Origin: Xenorhabdus poinarii G6
GTDB lineage: Bacteria > Pseudomonadota > Gammaproteobacteria > Enterobacterales > Enterobacteriaceae
NCBI RefSeq assembly: GCF_000968175.1
Contig: NZ_FO704551.1
Coordinates: 930,001-994,000, forward strand
DNA: 64,000 nucleotides
Direction of reading: 5' to 3'
Below are positions 54,111-62,276 of the stretch, piece by piece. The number at the start of each line of letters is the position of its first letter. Position 1 is the stretch's first letter. The notes under the pieces were generated by a model. That model made no database searches. It was not told the origin of the DNA and saw only the letters and a program-made list of their open reading frames with translations. The position numbers were made by a program, and so were the translations under genes.

Positions 54111-54265
54111 CCTATAAGGATCAATACCTTAGCGTGGTGCACTTCGCGATTTGCTTTTCGCGAGCACCACACGGACACGTAGGCGCGACGGCTTCCGGTG
54201 AAAAATTTTCAGGATACACGAAACTACAGGGCAAAATTCTATGCGAGATATTCAAAAGGTTTTAG
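54092..54265 (+). CDS. Small ORF overlapping the start of Q
   Basis: A 57-codon frame begins at ATG 54092 with GAGG as ribosome site and ends at TAG 54263-54265, inside Q in another frame. The hairpin 54134-54140/54164-54170 (with inner CGCGA/TCGCG) lies inside it. The protein has no recognised domain. It could be a leader peptide for Q or a chance frame. Confidence 0.3.
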   Translation: MDTDGYTYKDQYLSVVHFAICFSRAPHGHVGATASGEKFSGYTKLQGKILCEIFKRF

Positions 54266-54636
54266 TACGGTGGGGCGGTTGGTCAACCAGCGAATCGACT
54301 CGTGTCGGCTGGTCGCCTGTCGCTGCGGGTTTTAGCGGTCTGGTCTCTGCCAGTGGCGACAACCGGCCGACATGCAGTGACGAAGATGGGTTGATCGTCG
54401 ATCTCTGCGTAGCACGGTTACAGGCAACGGGGAGAAGCGAAGAACTGGAATACATCAAGCAACATTACCAGCTAGGGCGCTCCAAGCGGGAGATTGCACG
54501 CCGGTTCGAGACGAATGAAAAAGAGGTTAGGCACCGGATACAACACGGGGAGAGTTTTATTGCCGGCTGTCTAGATATGCTTGGTATTCAATTAGATATG
54601 GATTTATCGGTCAAAAATCAGCCAGTCAGATGCTAA
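54241..54636 (+). CDS. Antitermination protein Q
   Basis: This 131-residue protein matches the Phage_antitermQ family (MRDIQKVLVRWGGWSTSE start, then GWSPVAAGFSGL, DEDGLIVDLCVARL and a helix-turn-helix SKREIARRFETNEKEVRHRI). It allows late transcription through the terminator downstream. The position before the lysis genes is typical. A hairpin terminator follows at 54699. Confidence 0.9.
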   Translation: MRDIQKVLVRWGGWSTSESTRVGWSPVAAGFSGLVSASGDNRPTCSDEDGLIVDLCVARLQATGRSEELEYIKQHYQLGRSKREIARRFETNEKEVRHRIQHGESFIAGCLDMLGIQLDMDLSVKNQPVRC

Positions 54637-54698
54637 ACGTTAGTGCGGGCCGCAAAAAGTGTGCTATTGTGCTAAAAATGGTTTTTTATATCCAGTGA

Positions 54699-54729
54699 AA
54701 AGGCGCTCGAAGTTGAGCGCCTTTCTTTT
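54699..54729 (+). terminator. Late terminator (tR'-like)
   Basis: AAAGGCGCTC (54699-54708) pairs with GAGCGCCTTT (54715-54724) around GAAGTT and is followed by CTTTTT. It lies 62 bp behind Q, as expected for a Q-controlled terminator. Confidence 0.85.
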
Positions 54730-54829
54730 TGCCCAAAAATTGAAAATTGGGGAAAACAGAGCCTAGACACCGAGATTTGACTGAACCCCAATAGTGGTGA
54801 TTTGTTAGCAAAATGTTATATCAAAAAAA

Positions 54830-54957
54830 CCGACCATTATGGGCGAGAAGACTGGCGTTTTTGAGGCGTAGGCGCCGTTTTTTGCCTGAGTTGAAAATCG
54901 AGGGTTCACCTAATGACCATTATGTTAAATACGACCGTTTTTTAACAAATGATCTAT
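54830..54957 (+). other. Late leader segment with direct repeat
   Basis: GACCATTATG occurs twice (54833 and 54916 regions). Three T-rich tracts follow short GC stems, for example the GGCG/CGCC pair ending GTTTTTT at about 54880. No protein gene is seen. It may contain additional weak terminators. Confidence 0.35.
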
Positions 54958-55046
54958 GCCATTGGAGGATCGCCCACAAACTTTAAAATCTCACTGACAC
55001 GGGGGTGTATTGAGACGCAAACCGGGGTGGGCGATCCGCCAATGGC
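54958..55046 (+). ncRNA. Structured RNA with a 20-bp stem between Q and holin
   Basis: Arms 54958-54977 and 55027-55046 pair over 20 bp with a single mismatch. The 49-nt loop contains a second stem (TCTCA with TGAGA, then ACAC with GTGT). The sequence is not coding in either strand. It is followed by another stem (GCAGGAC with GTCCTGC, about 55137-55189) and a terminator at 55220. It could be a stable late RNA, an antisense regulator or an operator for DNA-binding proteins. I do not recognise the family. Confidence 0.45.
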
Positions 55047-55197
55047 GTGATACAGGATGCCGGACGCCTACATGATAACGTTCCGGGGGGTGATGCGGGA
55101 ATTACCTGTTCCAGCCGACCACAGCACCCACATAGGCAGGACCTCAATTGAACCTCTGAAATTATGCGGGCTAGTCCTGCTACAGGTAACGCACAGC

Positions 55198-55242
55198 GTA
55201 TCTACACCGTATCTACACCGCCCTCGATTCTGAGGGCTTTTT
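55198..55242 (+). terminator. Terminator before the lysis cassette, preceded by tandem repeat
   Basis: GTATCTACACC is repeated in tandem at 55198-55208 and 55209-55219. The hairpin GCCCTC (55220-55225) with GAGGGC (55232-55237) follows and ends in TTTTT. It lies 45 bp upstream of the holin start and would require Q-type antitermination for late expression. Confidence 0.8.
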
Positions 55243-55286
55243 CATATCAACACACCTAATGGTCACTCCGTCAGTGGGGTGGAAAT

Positions 55287-55472
55287 ATGCGTATGGACAA
55301 ATACTCAAGCCCCACTGCCTACGGATGGGGCGCATTCACAGCTATGCTTGGTGCCCTGTCATTGAACGATTGGGCGATTGTCGTCGGCATTATCTGCACG
55401 GTAGGCACATTCGCCGTGAACTGGTACTACAAACACCGGGAGTTTAAACGCAATGGCAAAACGTCAGACTAA
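55287..55472 (+). CDS. Phage holin (small, two-segment)
   Basis: This 61-residue protein has two hydrophobic segments (about 13-27 and 30-46) and a charged tail (KHREFKRNGKTSD). The start MRMDK has Met at positions 1 and 3 with Arg between, like the dual starts of lambda S and P21 S that give holin and antiholin. It overlaps the endolysin gene by 20 bp. A pinholin role would suit the SAR endolysin that follows. Confidence 0.75.
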   Translation: MRMDKYSSPTAYGWGAFTAMLGALSLNDWAIVVGIICTVGTFAVNWYYKHREFKRNGKTSD

Positions 55473-55992
55473 ATTAACGGCGGCTGTCATTGGGTTAGTG
55501 CTCTCAGGTGCGAGTGCCACGGCTATTCTCGCTCAGTTTCTGGATGAGAAAGAGGGGCAGCGGCTATCAGCCTATCAGGATGCGGGGGGAGTCTGGACTA
55601 TTTGCCGTGGCGTGACTCGAATAGATGGCGTTCCCGTTAGGCGGGGAATGACACTGACAGCCGCACAATGCAGCGACCTCAACGCCAGAGAGGCCGAACG
55701 CGCCATTGCATGGGTAAAACGCAATATACAGGTGCCGCTGACAGAGGCGCAAATCGCAGGCATTGCCAGTTTTTGCCCGTACAACATTGGCCCCGGTAAA
55801 TGTTTTTCCTCCACGTTCTATAAAAAATTGAACGCCGGAGATAAACGCGGGGCATGTGCTGAGATTCAACGCTGGATATTTGACGGTGGCCGTGACTGCC
55901 GACAGACCCGAGGGCAGGCTAATGGCTGTTATGGTCAGGTGGAACGACGTGCTCAGGAGGCAGAGTTAACGTGTTGGGGGTTGGATGACTAA
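55453..55992 (+). CDS. SAR endolysin (R21/P1 Lyz-type lysozyme)
   Basis: This 179-residue muramidase has an N-terminal signal-arrest-release segment rich in Ala/Gly/Ser (residues 8-28). The catalytic triad E-D-T is in DEKEGQRLSAYQDAGGVWT. Cys residues suggest disulfide control upon release from the membrane. It cleaves peptidoglycan after membrane depolarisation by the holin. It overlaps the following small ORF by 8 bp. Confidence 0.9.
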   Translation: MAKRQTKLTAAVIGLVLSGASATAILAQFLDEKEGQRLSAYQDAGGVWTICRGVTRIDGVPVRRGMTLTAAQCSDLNAREAERAIAWVKRNIQVPLTEAQIAGIASFCPYNIGPGKCFSSTFYKKLNAGDKRGACAEIQRWIFDGGRDCRQTRGQANGCYGQVERRAQEAELTCWGLDD

Positions 55993-56095
55993 ATATTCAC
56001 TGGCGGCCATGATGTTTTTGTGTGCATTCATTCTGGCAATCGGTAGCCGAGATGGTTGGGGTTGGTTTTTGTTTATCGGGGCATTGTTGCTATGA
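55985..56095 (+). CDS. Small two-segment membrane protein in lysis cassette
   Basis: This 36-residue protein (MTKYSLAAMMFLCAF start, IGSRDGWGWF middle) has two short hydrophobic segments. It overlaps both the endolysin stop and the Rz start by ATGA-type overlaps. Similar tiny membrane proteins recur at this place in enterobacterial prophages. It may tune lysis timing as an antiholin or second holin, but no experiment is known to me. Confidence 0.6.
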   Translation: MTKYSLAAMMFLCAFILAIGSRDGWGWFLFIGALLL

Positions 56096-56556
56096 AATTC
56101 ACATTACCCCATTACATGGCCATTATTCTGATTATTGTTACAGTCGCCTCTGTATTTGAGACATATTATCACGGTGTTAAACGCGCTGAGCTGCAAGAGG
56201 TTAATGAGCGCCAGAAAACCGAAATCCAGCAATTAACCGACCGTATCACCTACCAGAACACGCACATCACAATGTTGCATGAACTGGACACCAAACACAC
56301 GCAGGAACTCGCCCATGCCAAATCTGAAATTAACAATTTGCGGGCTGATGTTGCCGCTGGCCGTCGCAAGCTGCGCATCAAAGCTAACTGCCCCGTGTCT
56401 GAACCCCCTGCCTCCAGCAGCGTGGTCGATGCAACCACCGTCGAACTCTCTGGAGCAACTGGATCAACTGTTCTCGATATCCGAGAAAACATCATCAACG
56501 ACCTCGCAAAATTAAAATATTTGCAGGATTACATAAAAACGGAGTGTTCTCTATGA
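56092..56556 (+). CDS. Inner membrane spanin Rz
   Basis: This 154-residue protein has an N-terminal membrane anchor (residues 6-24) and a long periplasmic coiled coil (KRAELQEVNERQKTEIQQL, then TKHTQELAHAKSEINNLRAD). Rz and Rz1 together disrupt the outer membrane at lysis. I chose the ATG at 56092 over 56056 by spacing and family length. Rz1 is nested within it, and its stop overlaps the Acb2-like gene. Confidence 0.85.
   Translation: MKFTLPHYMAIILIIVTVASVFETYYHGVKRAELQEVNERQKTEIQQLTDRITYQNTHITMLHELDTKHTQELAHAKSEINNLRADVAAGRRKLRIKANCPVSEPPASSSVVDATTVELSGATGSTVLDIRENIINDLAKLKYLQDYIKTECSL
56315..56515 (+). CDS. Outer membrane spanin lipoprotein Rz1 (nested)
   Basis: This 66-residue frame inside Rz has a signal peptide ending in the lipobox VASC (Cys at residue 20). 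A Pro-containing mature part follows (CLNPLPPAAW). The +1 nested arrangement and the lipobox are those of Rz1. It partners with Rz for outer membrane disruption. Confidence 0.82.
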   Translation: MPNLKLTICGLMLPLAVASCASKLTAPCLNPLPPAAWSMQPPSNSLEQLDQLFSISEKTSSTTSQN

Positions 56557-56777
56557 GTATGACATTAGGACAAAAATTGGTAGGTATTAGTTTTAACCCA
56601 GGCGGTAATATTCTGGTTGATGCGGTAAAACAAAAATCCGCTGAACTAATTGATTTGGTACATGACAGTATGGATAGTGCAACGACTGACGAATCGTTGA
56701 TGATTCACAACGAGGCGCTACGACGCATTATGGACGCCCAGATGTGGGCGGTAAAATCGATCACGTGGAAAGACTAA
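56553..56777 (+). CDS. Acb2/Tad1-like small protein (candidate cyclic-nucleotide sponge)
   Basis: This 74-residue all-helical-looking protein reads GQKLVGISFNPGGNILVDAVKQKSAELID and ends IMDAQMWAVKSITWKD. This recalls the hairpin family of phage anti-defence proteins Acb2 and Tad1 (FNP near the N-terminus, K-x3-AELID, then an (A/M)xWAVK helix). Acb2 binds CBASS cyclic nucleotides and Tad1 binds Thoeris signals. The start at ATG 56553 overlaps the Rz stop, with GGAG as ribosome site. The match is by eye and needs a profile search. Confidence 0.5.
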   Translation: MSMTLGQKLVGISFNPGGNILVDAVKQKSAELIDLVHDSMDSATTDESLMIHNEALRRIMDAQMWAVKSITWKD

Positions 56778-56792
56778 CATAATAATAAACAG

Positions 56793-56870
56793 AACCCCAG
56801 AGCAAATGATACTGGGGTTGCAGGAGTGTGTTAATACTGAATGCCAGTAGCCCCTAAGTTCTAGGGGCTA
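56793..56870. terminator. Two hairpins between convergent genes
   Basis: AACCCCAG (56793-56800) pairs with CTGGGGTT (56812-56819), and TAGCCCCT (56848-56855) with AGGGGCTA (56863-56870). They separate the Acb2-like gene from convergent hicB and probably stop transcription from both sides. Confidence 0.65.
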
Positions 56871-56874
56871 AATA

Positions 56875-57291
56875 TTAGATAACTGAAAGTGATAGCTTTT
56901 TACCTATAGCGGCAACTGCCCGGCTAATCGTATCAATTTTAGTTGCATGGCGCGGTGCGAGTATTCTTTGGATTTCAGGGGGGCGGATACCGGTTAAACG
57001 TGATAACTCAGCCTTATTAATGTTAGCTTTTAGCAACTCATTATTAAGTAAGATTTTAGCGTACACGCTATCAGGTAAGTATACCCACTGCTCATCCTCT
57101 TGAATCTCAGAATTAGGCAGAGGAAAGTTTTTATCCATATCAAAGTATATTTCGACACAGGAAAGTAAAACATCCTCGGCCATTTCCATTGCTTCAGGCA
57201 TATCTGTACCACAAGTGATGGCTTCAGGGATATCCCTAAATGTGACTGTATATCCGTTATCTTCTTTAACAAATTCCGCAGGATAGTACAT
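56875..57291 (-). CDS. hicB: Antitoxin HicB with helix-turn-helix
   Basis: This 138-residue protein has the HicB fold (YPAEFVKEDNGYTVTFRDIPEAIT, residues 3-26) and a C-terminal helix-turn-helix (KAELSRLTGIRPPEIQRILAPRH). It neutralises HicA and represses the pair through DNA binding. hicA lies 61 bp upstream with a GC-rich hairpin (57326-57333/57341-57348) in between. Confidence 0.92.
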   Translation of the reverse strand: MYYPAEFVKEDNGYTVTFRDIPEAITCGTDMPEAMEMAEDVLLSCVEIYFDMDKNFPLPNSEIQEDEQWVYLPDSVYAKILLNNELLKANINKAELSRLTGIRPPEIQRILAPRHATKIDTISRAVAAIGKKLSLSVI

Positions 57292-57352
57292 ATTGGCCTC
57301 TCTAACTTATTTATTGATGCAGTGACAGCCCCCTATTGTCGGGGGCTGGAAT

Positions 57353-57529
57353 TTACTTCAAACCTAACTGTTTCTTTATTCCCTCAACCAAGCCCGTTGT
57401 TAACTCCTGACTGGGATGTCTGGGAAGATGGCTTATTTTGCCTTTGTAGTAGAGTTTCAAATGTTTTTTACCATTTTCAGTTTCTACCCCGTGGGCTTTT
57501 AGCCACTTTAAAAACTCGCTTTGTTTCAC
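57353..57529 (-). CDS. hicA: Toxin HicA
   Basis: This 58-residue mRNA interferase starts at GTG 57529. It has KQSEFLKWLKAHGVE, the KKHLKLYYKGK region with the catalytic His near residue 23, and LPRHPSQELTTGLVEGIKKQLGLK-type ending. It cleaves translated mRNA until bound by HicB. The order hicA-hicB and the operator upstream are typical. It is a small gene with a non-ATG start and is easily missed. Confidence 0.88.
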   Translation of the reverse strand: MKQSEFLKWLKAHGVETENGKKHLKLYYKGKISHLPRHPSQELTTGLVEGIKKQLGLK

Positions 57530-57559
57530 TGCATCTCCATTTCGTTAACATGAGATAAT

Positions 57560-57611
57560 TATATGCAAAAATGCTAATAGCAGCAAGTGTAAATTTGCAT
57601 TTTTGCATATA
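57560..57611. promoter_or_regulatory. Long inverted repeat upstream of hicA, candidate HicB operator
   Basis: A perfect 15-bp inverted repeat, 57560-57574 with 57597-57611 (inner part TATGCAAAAATGC), is separated by 22 bp. It lies 31 bp upstream of the hicA start and could be the operator for HicB or HicAB. It also overlaps the upstream region of the terminase gene on the other strand. Confidence 0.7.
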
Positions 57612-57636
57612 TTTTTATTTTCGCGGAGTCAATAAC

Positions 57637-58209
57637 ATGACCACAAAACAGAAAATGACCACAAAACAAAAAATGTTTTGCCGAGAATATCTGGTCGATC
57701 TGAATGCAACGCAGGCGGCGATCAGGGCAGGGTACAGCCCGAACCGCGCGAGTGAGATTGGTTACCAGTTAATGCAGAAATCCTATGTTGTCGCACTGAT
57801 TGATGAGCTGAAAGTGGCGCGTAACACGCAATTGGGGATTGATGCGAACTATGTGCTGATGCGCCTCGTTGAAATTGACCAGATGGATGTTGCGGATATT
57901 TTGAATAACGATCTGAGTATTAAACCGTTATCCGACTGGCCGGAATCGTGGCGCAGATATTTGAGCGGATTCAATTTGGCTGAGATGTTCGAGGGACGGG
58001 GAGATGAGCGGGATATGGTTGGCATTCTCAAAAAGATCAAATGGCCGGATAAGGTCAAGAATCTGGAGTTGCTGGGTAAGCATGTCTCTGTTCAGGCGTT
58101 CCGCGAGAACGTTAAAAACGAACTCACGGGAGCTAATGATGGCCCGATTGAGGTAGCCAGCTTAACGCCAGAACAGGCGGCAGATGCCTACAAGAAAATG
58201 ATGGGGTGA
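57637..58209 (+). CDS. Terminase small subunit
   Basis: This 190-residue protein is of the Terminase_2 family ([25 protein letters not shown] pattern near residues 10-35, helix-turn-helix). It recognises the packaging site on phage DNA. I chose the ATG at 57637 because GGAG precedes it. The first 18 bases are duplicated in near-identical form (codons 1-6 and 7-12), so the second ATG at 57655 is an alternative. The large subunit gene follows 4 bp later. Confidence 0.88.
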   Translation: MTTKQKMTTKQKMFCREYLVDLNATQAAIRAGYSPNRASEIGYQLMQKSYVVALIDELKVARNTQLGIDANYVLMRLVEIDQMDVADILNNDLSIKPLSDWPESWRRYLSGFNLAEMFEGRGDERDMVGILKKIKWPDKVKNLELLGKHVSVQAFRENVKNELTGANDGPIEVASLTPEQAADAYKKMMG

Positions 58210-58213
58210 TCGA

Positions 58214-59833
58214 ATGCCTGTTCCGTTTCCGTTTGATTTTCGTAACCCCGATTACAACGAGGTCTTTGAATGGCGAATGGAACGGTTACAACGTATTCGC
58301 CAAAATCCATCGTTGTTACCCACGATGCGGGCATTTTATCGGGATAGTCCGGGGCAATTTATTATCGACTGGGGAATGACCGTAGACCCGCGTAATGTGG
58401 AACGTGGTTTACCCGCCCGCATTCCCTTTATCCTGTTTCCCCGTCAGGAGGAATGGATTGAATGGTTTATGGAATGCTGGCGCACTCAGGAGCCGGGCAT
58501 TACTGAAAAAACACGAGACATGGGCATTAGCTGGCTGACCATTGCGACGGCCAGCTCAATTTGTCTGTTTAATCGGGGTGTTGCGGCTGGATTCGGCTCC
58601 CGTAAAGAAGAATACGTCGATAAGCTAGGCTCGCCGAAGTCGCTGTTTGTTAAGGCGCGGAGTTTTATCAGCTTGTTGCCCGCTGAATTTCGCGGCACGT
58701 GGGACGTGCGCAAACATGCGCCTCATATGCGCATTTTGTTTCCTGATACTGACTCAGTGATGACCGGCGAGGCGGGCGACGGTATCGGGCGAGGCGACCG
58801 TGCGTCTTTTTATTTCGTGGATGAATCGGCGTTTCTTGAACGCCCTGAGCTGGTGGATGCGTCGCTGTCAGCCACAACCAACTGTCGGCAGGATGTTTCG
58901 ACGCCGAACGGTATGGCGAATTCATTCGCCCAACGGCGGCACGGTGGGCGTATTTCAGTTTTTACGTTTCATTGGCGTGACGACCCGCGTAAAGATGATG
59001 CGTGGTACGCCAAACAGGTAGAGAAACTTGATCCGGTCACGCTAGCGCAAGAAGTTGATATCAACTATCAAGCGTCAGTTGAGGGGATTTTGATCCCGTC
59101 TGAATGGGTACAGGCCGCAGTTGATGCACATATCGAATTAGGCATTCAACCTACAGGCATTCGCATGGGCTCAATGGACGTGGCCGACGAGGGCAAGGAC
59201 AAAAACGCCTTTTCATGGCGGCATGGCTTCCTGCTGGACGGTATTGAGGAATGGTCGGGTAAAGGCTCAGATATCTACGGATCGGTTGAAAAGGTCTTCG
59301 GATGGTGTAGTACACACAACTTAGGTTCGTTCAGGTTCGATAGTGACGGTCTGGGGGCGGGCGTACGGGGTGATGCCCGTATTATCAACGATCAACGCAC
59401 GACTCTTCGGTTGAATACCATCACCGCGACGCCATTTCGCGGCAGTGGCGCAGTGTTTGACCCGGAAGGGGAAGCGGTGCCGGGCGATGCGTTCAGCGCG
59501 GCGCGATTGAACAAGGACTTTTTCGCCAACGCTAAAGCCCAAGCGTGGTGGTCACTGCGTACCCGATTCCAGAAAACGTACCGTGCAGTCAAAGAGGGTC
59601 ATTCCTATGATCCGGACGAGTTGATATCAATATCCGGCGAGATGCCATTAAAAGACAAACTCATCATTGAGCTATCCCAGCCCACCTATTCGGTGAATGG
59701 CGTCGGGAAAATTATTGTGGATAAAAAGCCGTCCGGCACGAAATCGCCCAACCTAGCGGACTCAGTAATGATTCTGTACGCCCCGATGGACATCTCGCTG
59801 GAAATTTGGGAATTATTAGGACGAGGTAGTTAA
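58214..59833 (+). CDS. Terminase large subunit
   Basis: This 539-residue protein packages DNA into the prohead. It has a variant Walker A (KTRDMGISW at about 99-107), Walker B YFVDESAF at about 199-206 and the nuclease start [20 protein letters not shown] near residue 318. The overlap TAATG with the portal gene suggests coupled translation. It appears complete. Confidence 0.9.
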   Translation: MPVPFPFDFRNPDYNEVFEWRMERLQRIRQNPSLLPTMRAFYRDSPGQFIIDWGMTVDPRNVERGLPARIPFILFPRQEEWIEWFMECWRTQEPGITEKTRDMGISWLTIATASSICLFNRGVAAGFGSRKEEYVDKLGSPKSLFVKARSFISLLPAEFRGTWDVRKHAPHMRILFPDTDSVMTGEAGDGIGRGDRASFYFVDESAFLERPELVDASLSATTNCRQDVSTPNGMANSFAQRRHGGRISVFTFHWRDDPRKDDAWYAKQVEKLDPVTLAQEVDINYQASVEGILIPSEWVQAAVDAHIELGIQPTGIRMGSMDVADEGKDKNAFSWRHGFLLDGIEEWSGKGSDIYGSVEKVFGWCSTHNLGSFRFDSDGLGAGVRGDARIINDQRTTLRLNTITATPFRGSGAVFDPEGEAVPGDAFSAARLNKDFFANAKAQAWWSLRTRFQKTYRAVKEGHSYDPDELISISGEMPLKDKLIIELSQPTYSVNGVGKIIVDKKPSGTKSPNLADSVMILYAPMDISLEIWELLGRGS

Positions 59834-61521
59834 TGGCGAAAAATCGCAAAATACCCACGGCCGACAGTTACGAGAACATGATGGCCCGTGTTGGGATGAA
59901 CACACCTAACCAACACTCAGCGTCTACCTATCGCCCGAACTGGACGAGCCGCAACCGAATGCTGGTTGAATATGCCTACCGTTCGTCATGGATAGTTGGC
60001 GCTGCGGTGGATTCGGTGGCCGACGATATGACGCGCAAGGGGTTTAGCATCACGTCTGAGATAGACCCCAAGGCACGCGGCGTACTGGAATCGTTGTTTG
60101 ACGAGCTGGAACTATGGGAAAACCTGAACAACATTATCAAATGGTCACGGCTCTACGGCGGGGCAGTAGGGTTAATTCTGATTGAGGGGCAGGCACCATT
60201 TACCCCGCTACGACCTGAAACCATTGGTAAAGGCAAATTCAGGGGATTGCTCCCGCTCGACCGCTGGCAGGTGGAACCTGATTTAAACCGCCGTATCAAA
60301 GAGATTGGCAAGGATTTGGGTAAACCCGAATTCTACAACATCACCAACACCGGGCGAGGCATTCCCGCGTGGAAAATTCATCACAGCCGGTTGATTAGGT
60401 TCGACGGGGTTACGTTGCCATACCAACAGGCACAGACCGAAAATGAGTGGGGCATGTCAGTAGTTGAGCGCATTTATGATCGTCTCACGGCATTCGACAG
60501 TGCCACAACTGGCGCGGCGCAGTTGGTCTATAAGGCTCATCTGAGAACGTATGGTATCGACAAACTACGTGAAATCATTGCGATGGGCGGTGTTCGATTG
60601 GATGCGTTGCTCAAACATATGGATATGATCCGGCAGTTCCAGAGTAACGAGGGCATGACACTGACGGATAAAAACGATGTGTTTGAAACTCATCAATATT
60701 CATTCAGCGGTCTGGATAACGTACTGGCACAGTTTGCTGAACAGATATCGGGGGCGGTCGGTATTCCGTTGGTACGGCTGTTCGGGCAATCTCCGCAGGG
60801 TTTTTCGACGGGCGACGCTGATTTGGCTAACTATTACGACAATATCGGCACGCAACAAGAACGGAGGCTACGCCAACCTATCCGCAGGTTATTGGACGTG
60901 ATGCACCGTTCTGAGTTTGAGCAACCATTACCAGACGATTTTACATTTGAGTTTAATCCGTTGTGGCAAATGTCTGACCTAGACCGCTCTACCATTGCCG
61001 TGAATACCGTCAACGCGCTAAACGGTGCGCTGGACAGCGGCATGATGAACCTCAAGGCCGCAATGACCGATCTGCGCGAAACGGCAGACGTTACTGGCAT
61101 TGGTGGCTCAATAACAGATGAGGATATCAACAATGCGGATGACGGTTCGCCGCCACTCAGTGAATTAGGCGCTTACAGCCGAATACAGCCGAATACAGCC
61201 GAATTTGCAGAATCAAACACTAACCTTAATGGTGCACAAATCTCCAGCATGGTTGAAATTGTCTCTTCCGTTGCAGCAGGTGAGTTACCCAGAGACACCG
61301 GAATACAAATGCTGGTCACGTCCTATCACATGGACAGCACAGAGGCTGAGAGAATAATGGGGAGTGTAGGTGATGGCTTCACGGCGAAATCGACAGAAGG
61401 CGGCAGTGGTGACGACCCGCAAACAGTCCCGACAGGCGGAAAACCGATATCAAACCAGTCTACGAAAGATAGCGCAGGCGGTCGGAAACATCGTCAAGGA
61501 GTCTTACGATGGTTCAAATGA
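59833..61521 (+). CDS. Portal protein (DUF1073 family)
   Basis: This 562-residue protein of the DUF1073 portal family has YAYRSSWIVGAAVDSVADDMT near residue 50, LYGGAVGLILIEGQ, LVRLFGQSPQGFSTGDADLA and the ring-forming C-terminal region. It forms the dodecamer through which DNA enters. A small tandem repeat (ACAGCCGAAT) lies at about 61183-61203. The gene overlaps the next by about 150 bp. Confidence 0.9.
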   Translation: MAKNRKIPTADSYENMMARVGMNTPNQHSASTYRPNWTSRNRMLVEYAYRSSWIVGAAVDSVADDMTRKGFSITSEIDPKARGVLESLFDELELWENLNNIIKWSRLYGGAVGLILIEGQAPFTPLRPETIGKGKFRGLLPLDRWQVEPDLNRRIKEIGKDLGKPEFYNITNTGRGIPAWKIHHSRLIRFDGVTLPYQQAQTENEWGMSVVERIYDRLTAFDSATTGAAQLVYKAHLRTYGIDKLREIIAMGGVRLDALLKHMDMIRQFQSNEGMTLTDKNDVFETHQYSFSGLDNVLAQFAEQISGAVGIPLVRLFGQSPQGFSTGDADLANYYDNIGTQQERRLRQPIRRLLDVMHRSEFEQPLPDDFTFEFNPLWQMSDLDRSTIAVNTVNALNGALDSGMMNLKAAMTDLRETADVTGIGGSITDEDINNADDGSPPLSELGAYSRIQPNTAEFAESNTNLNGAQISSMVEIVSSVAAGELPRDTGIQMLVTSYHMDSTEAERIMGSVGDGFTAKSTEGGSGDDPQTVPTGGKPISNQSTKDSAGGRKHRQGVLRWFK

Positions 61522-62131
61522 TTCCGTCACTGAGATATTAGCCGCACTAGACAGCTACAGCGAGTTGATCACGCCGTGGGCGCAGCGGGTCGCCCATAAT
61601 TTCGCGCTGGATATCAACCGGCAGGATGAAAAAATCTGGCGTCAACATAGTCAACAGATTAGCCGGGAGCTGCGTCACTTGGTAGACAAGGCTCCCATCG
61701 GGCAGGTGATGCGCTCCATTGTTGAAGAACAAATCCAATACATCAAATCACTGCCCATTGAAGCGGCGGATCGGGTGTATGACATTCATAACCGGGCAAT
61801 AGAAGCGGTGGTTACGGGCGGCAGGGCAGAGCCATTCGCGAAAGAAATTGCGGCTTCGGGTGAAGTAGCCGTGTCCAGAGCCAAACTGATCGCCCGTACC
61901 GAGGCAGGACGGGCACAGACAGCACTGACGCAGGCGCGGGCACAATCCGTCGGTTCAACAGGGTATATCTGGCGTACCGCAGACGATGGCGATGTACGGC
62001 ATTCGCATCAAAAAATGGAAGGGCAATTTGTCGAGTGGGACAAACCGCCGGCACTGGATGGCCTGATAGGACACGCCGGCACTCTGCCTAACTGTCGTTG
62101 TTACTGCGAAGTCGTCATACCGGAGGATTAA
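61373..62131 (+). CDS. Head morphogenesis protein (Mu gpF/SPP1 gp7-like)
   Basis: This 252-residue protein has a C-terminal domain of the phage Mu F family (TEAGRAQTALTQARA, then WRTADDGDVRHSHQKMEGQ and the NCRCYCEV cysteine ending). It is a minor head protein that may assist portal assembly or DNA ejection. I chose the ATG at 61373, which follows GGGGAGTG; the overlap with the portal gene in another frame is real for this family. Confidence 0.88.
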   Translation: MASRRNRQKAAVVTTRKQSRQAENRYQTSLRKIAQAVGNIVKESYDGSNDSVTEILAALDSYSELITPWAQRVAHNFALDINRQDEKIWRQHSQQISRELRHLVDKAPIGQVMRSIVEEQIQYIKSLPIEAADRVYDIHNRAIEAVVTGGRAEPFAKEIAASGEVAVSRAKLIARTEAGRAQTALTQARAQSVGSTGYIWRTADDGDVRHSHQKMEGQFVEWDKPPALDGLIGHAGTLPNCRCYCEVVIPED

Positions 62132-62132
62132 T

Positions 62133-62276
62133 ATGAGCGATTTTGAATTTTATAGCTGGATAACTCCTGTACTTGGAGGCTTCTGGTTCATGCTACACGG
62201 CACATGGATCGATTTTCTGTACGGGCTCTCGTGTTGGGGTATTTCTGCGGCTTGGATGTGGTGGAGGATACGTTGA
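62133..62276 (+). CDS. Small membrane protein between head genes
   Basis: This 47-residue Trp-rich protein (MSDFEFYSWITPVLGGFWFM start, CWGISAAWMWWRIR end) has GGAGG as ribosome site, and its stop overlaps the next start (TTGA). The hydrophobic parts suggest two membrane segments. No function is known. It is too short for usual gene callers. Confidence 0.6.
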   Translation: MSDFEFYSWITPVLGGFWFMLHGTWIDFLYGLSCWGISAAWMWWRIR

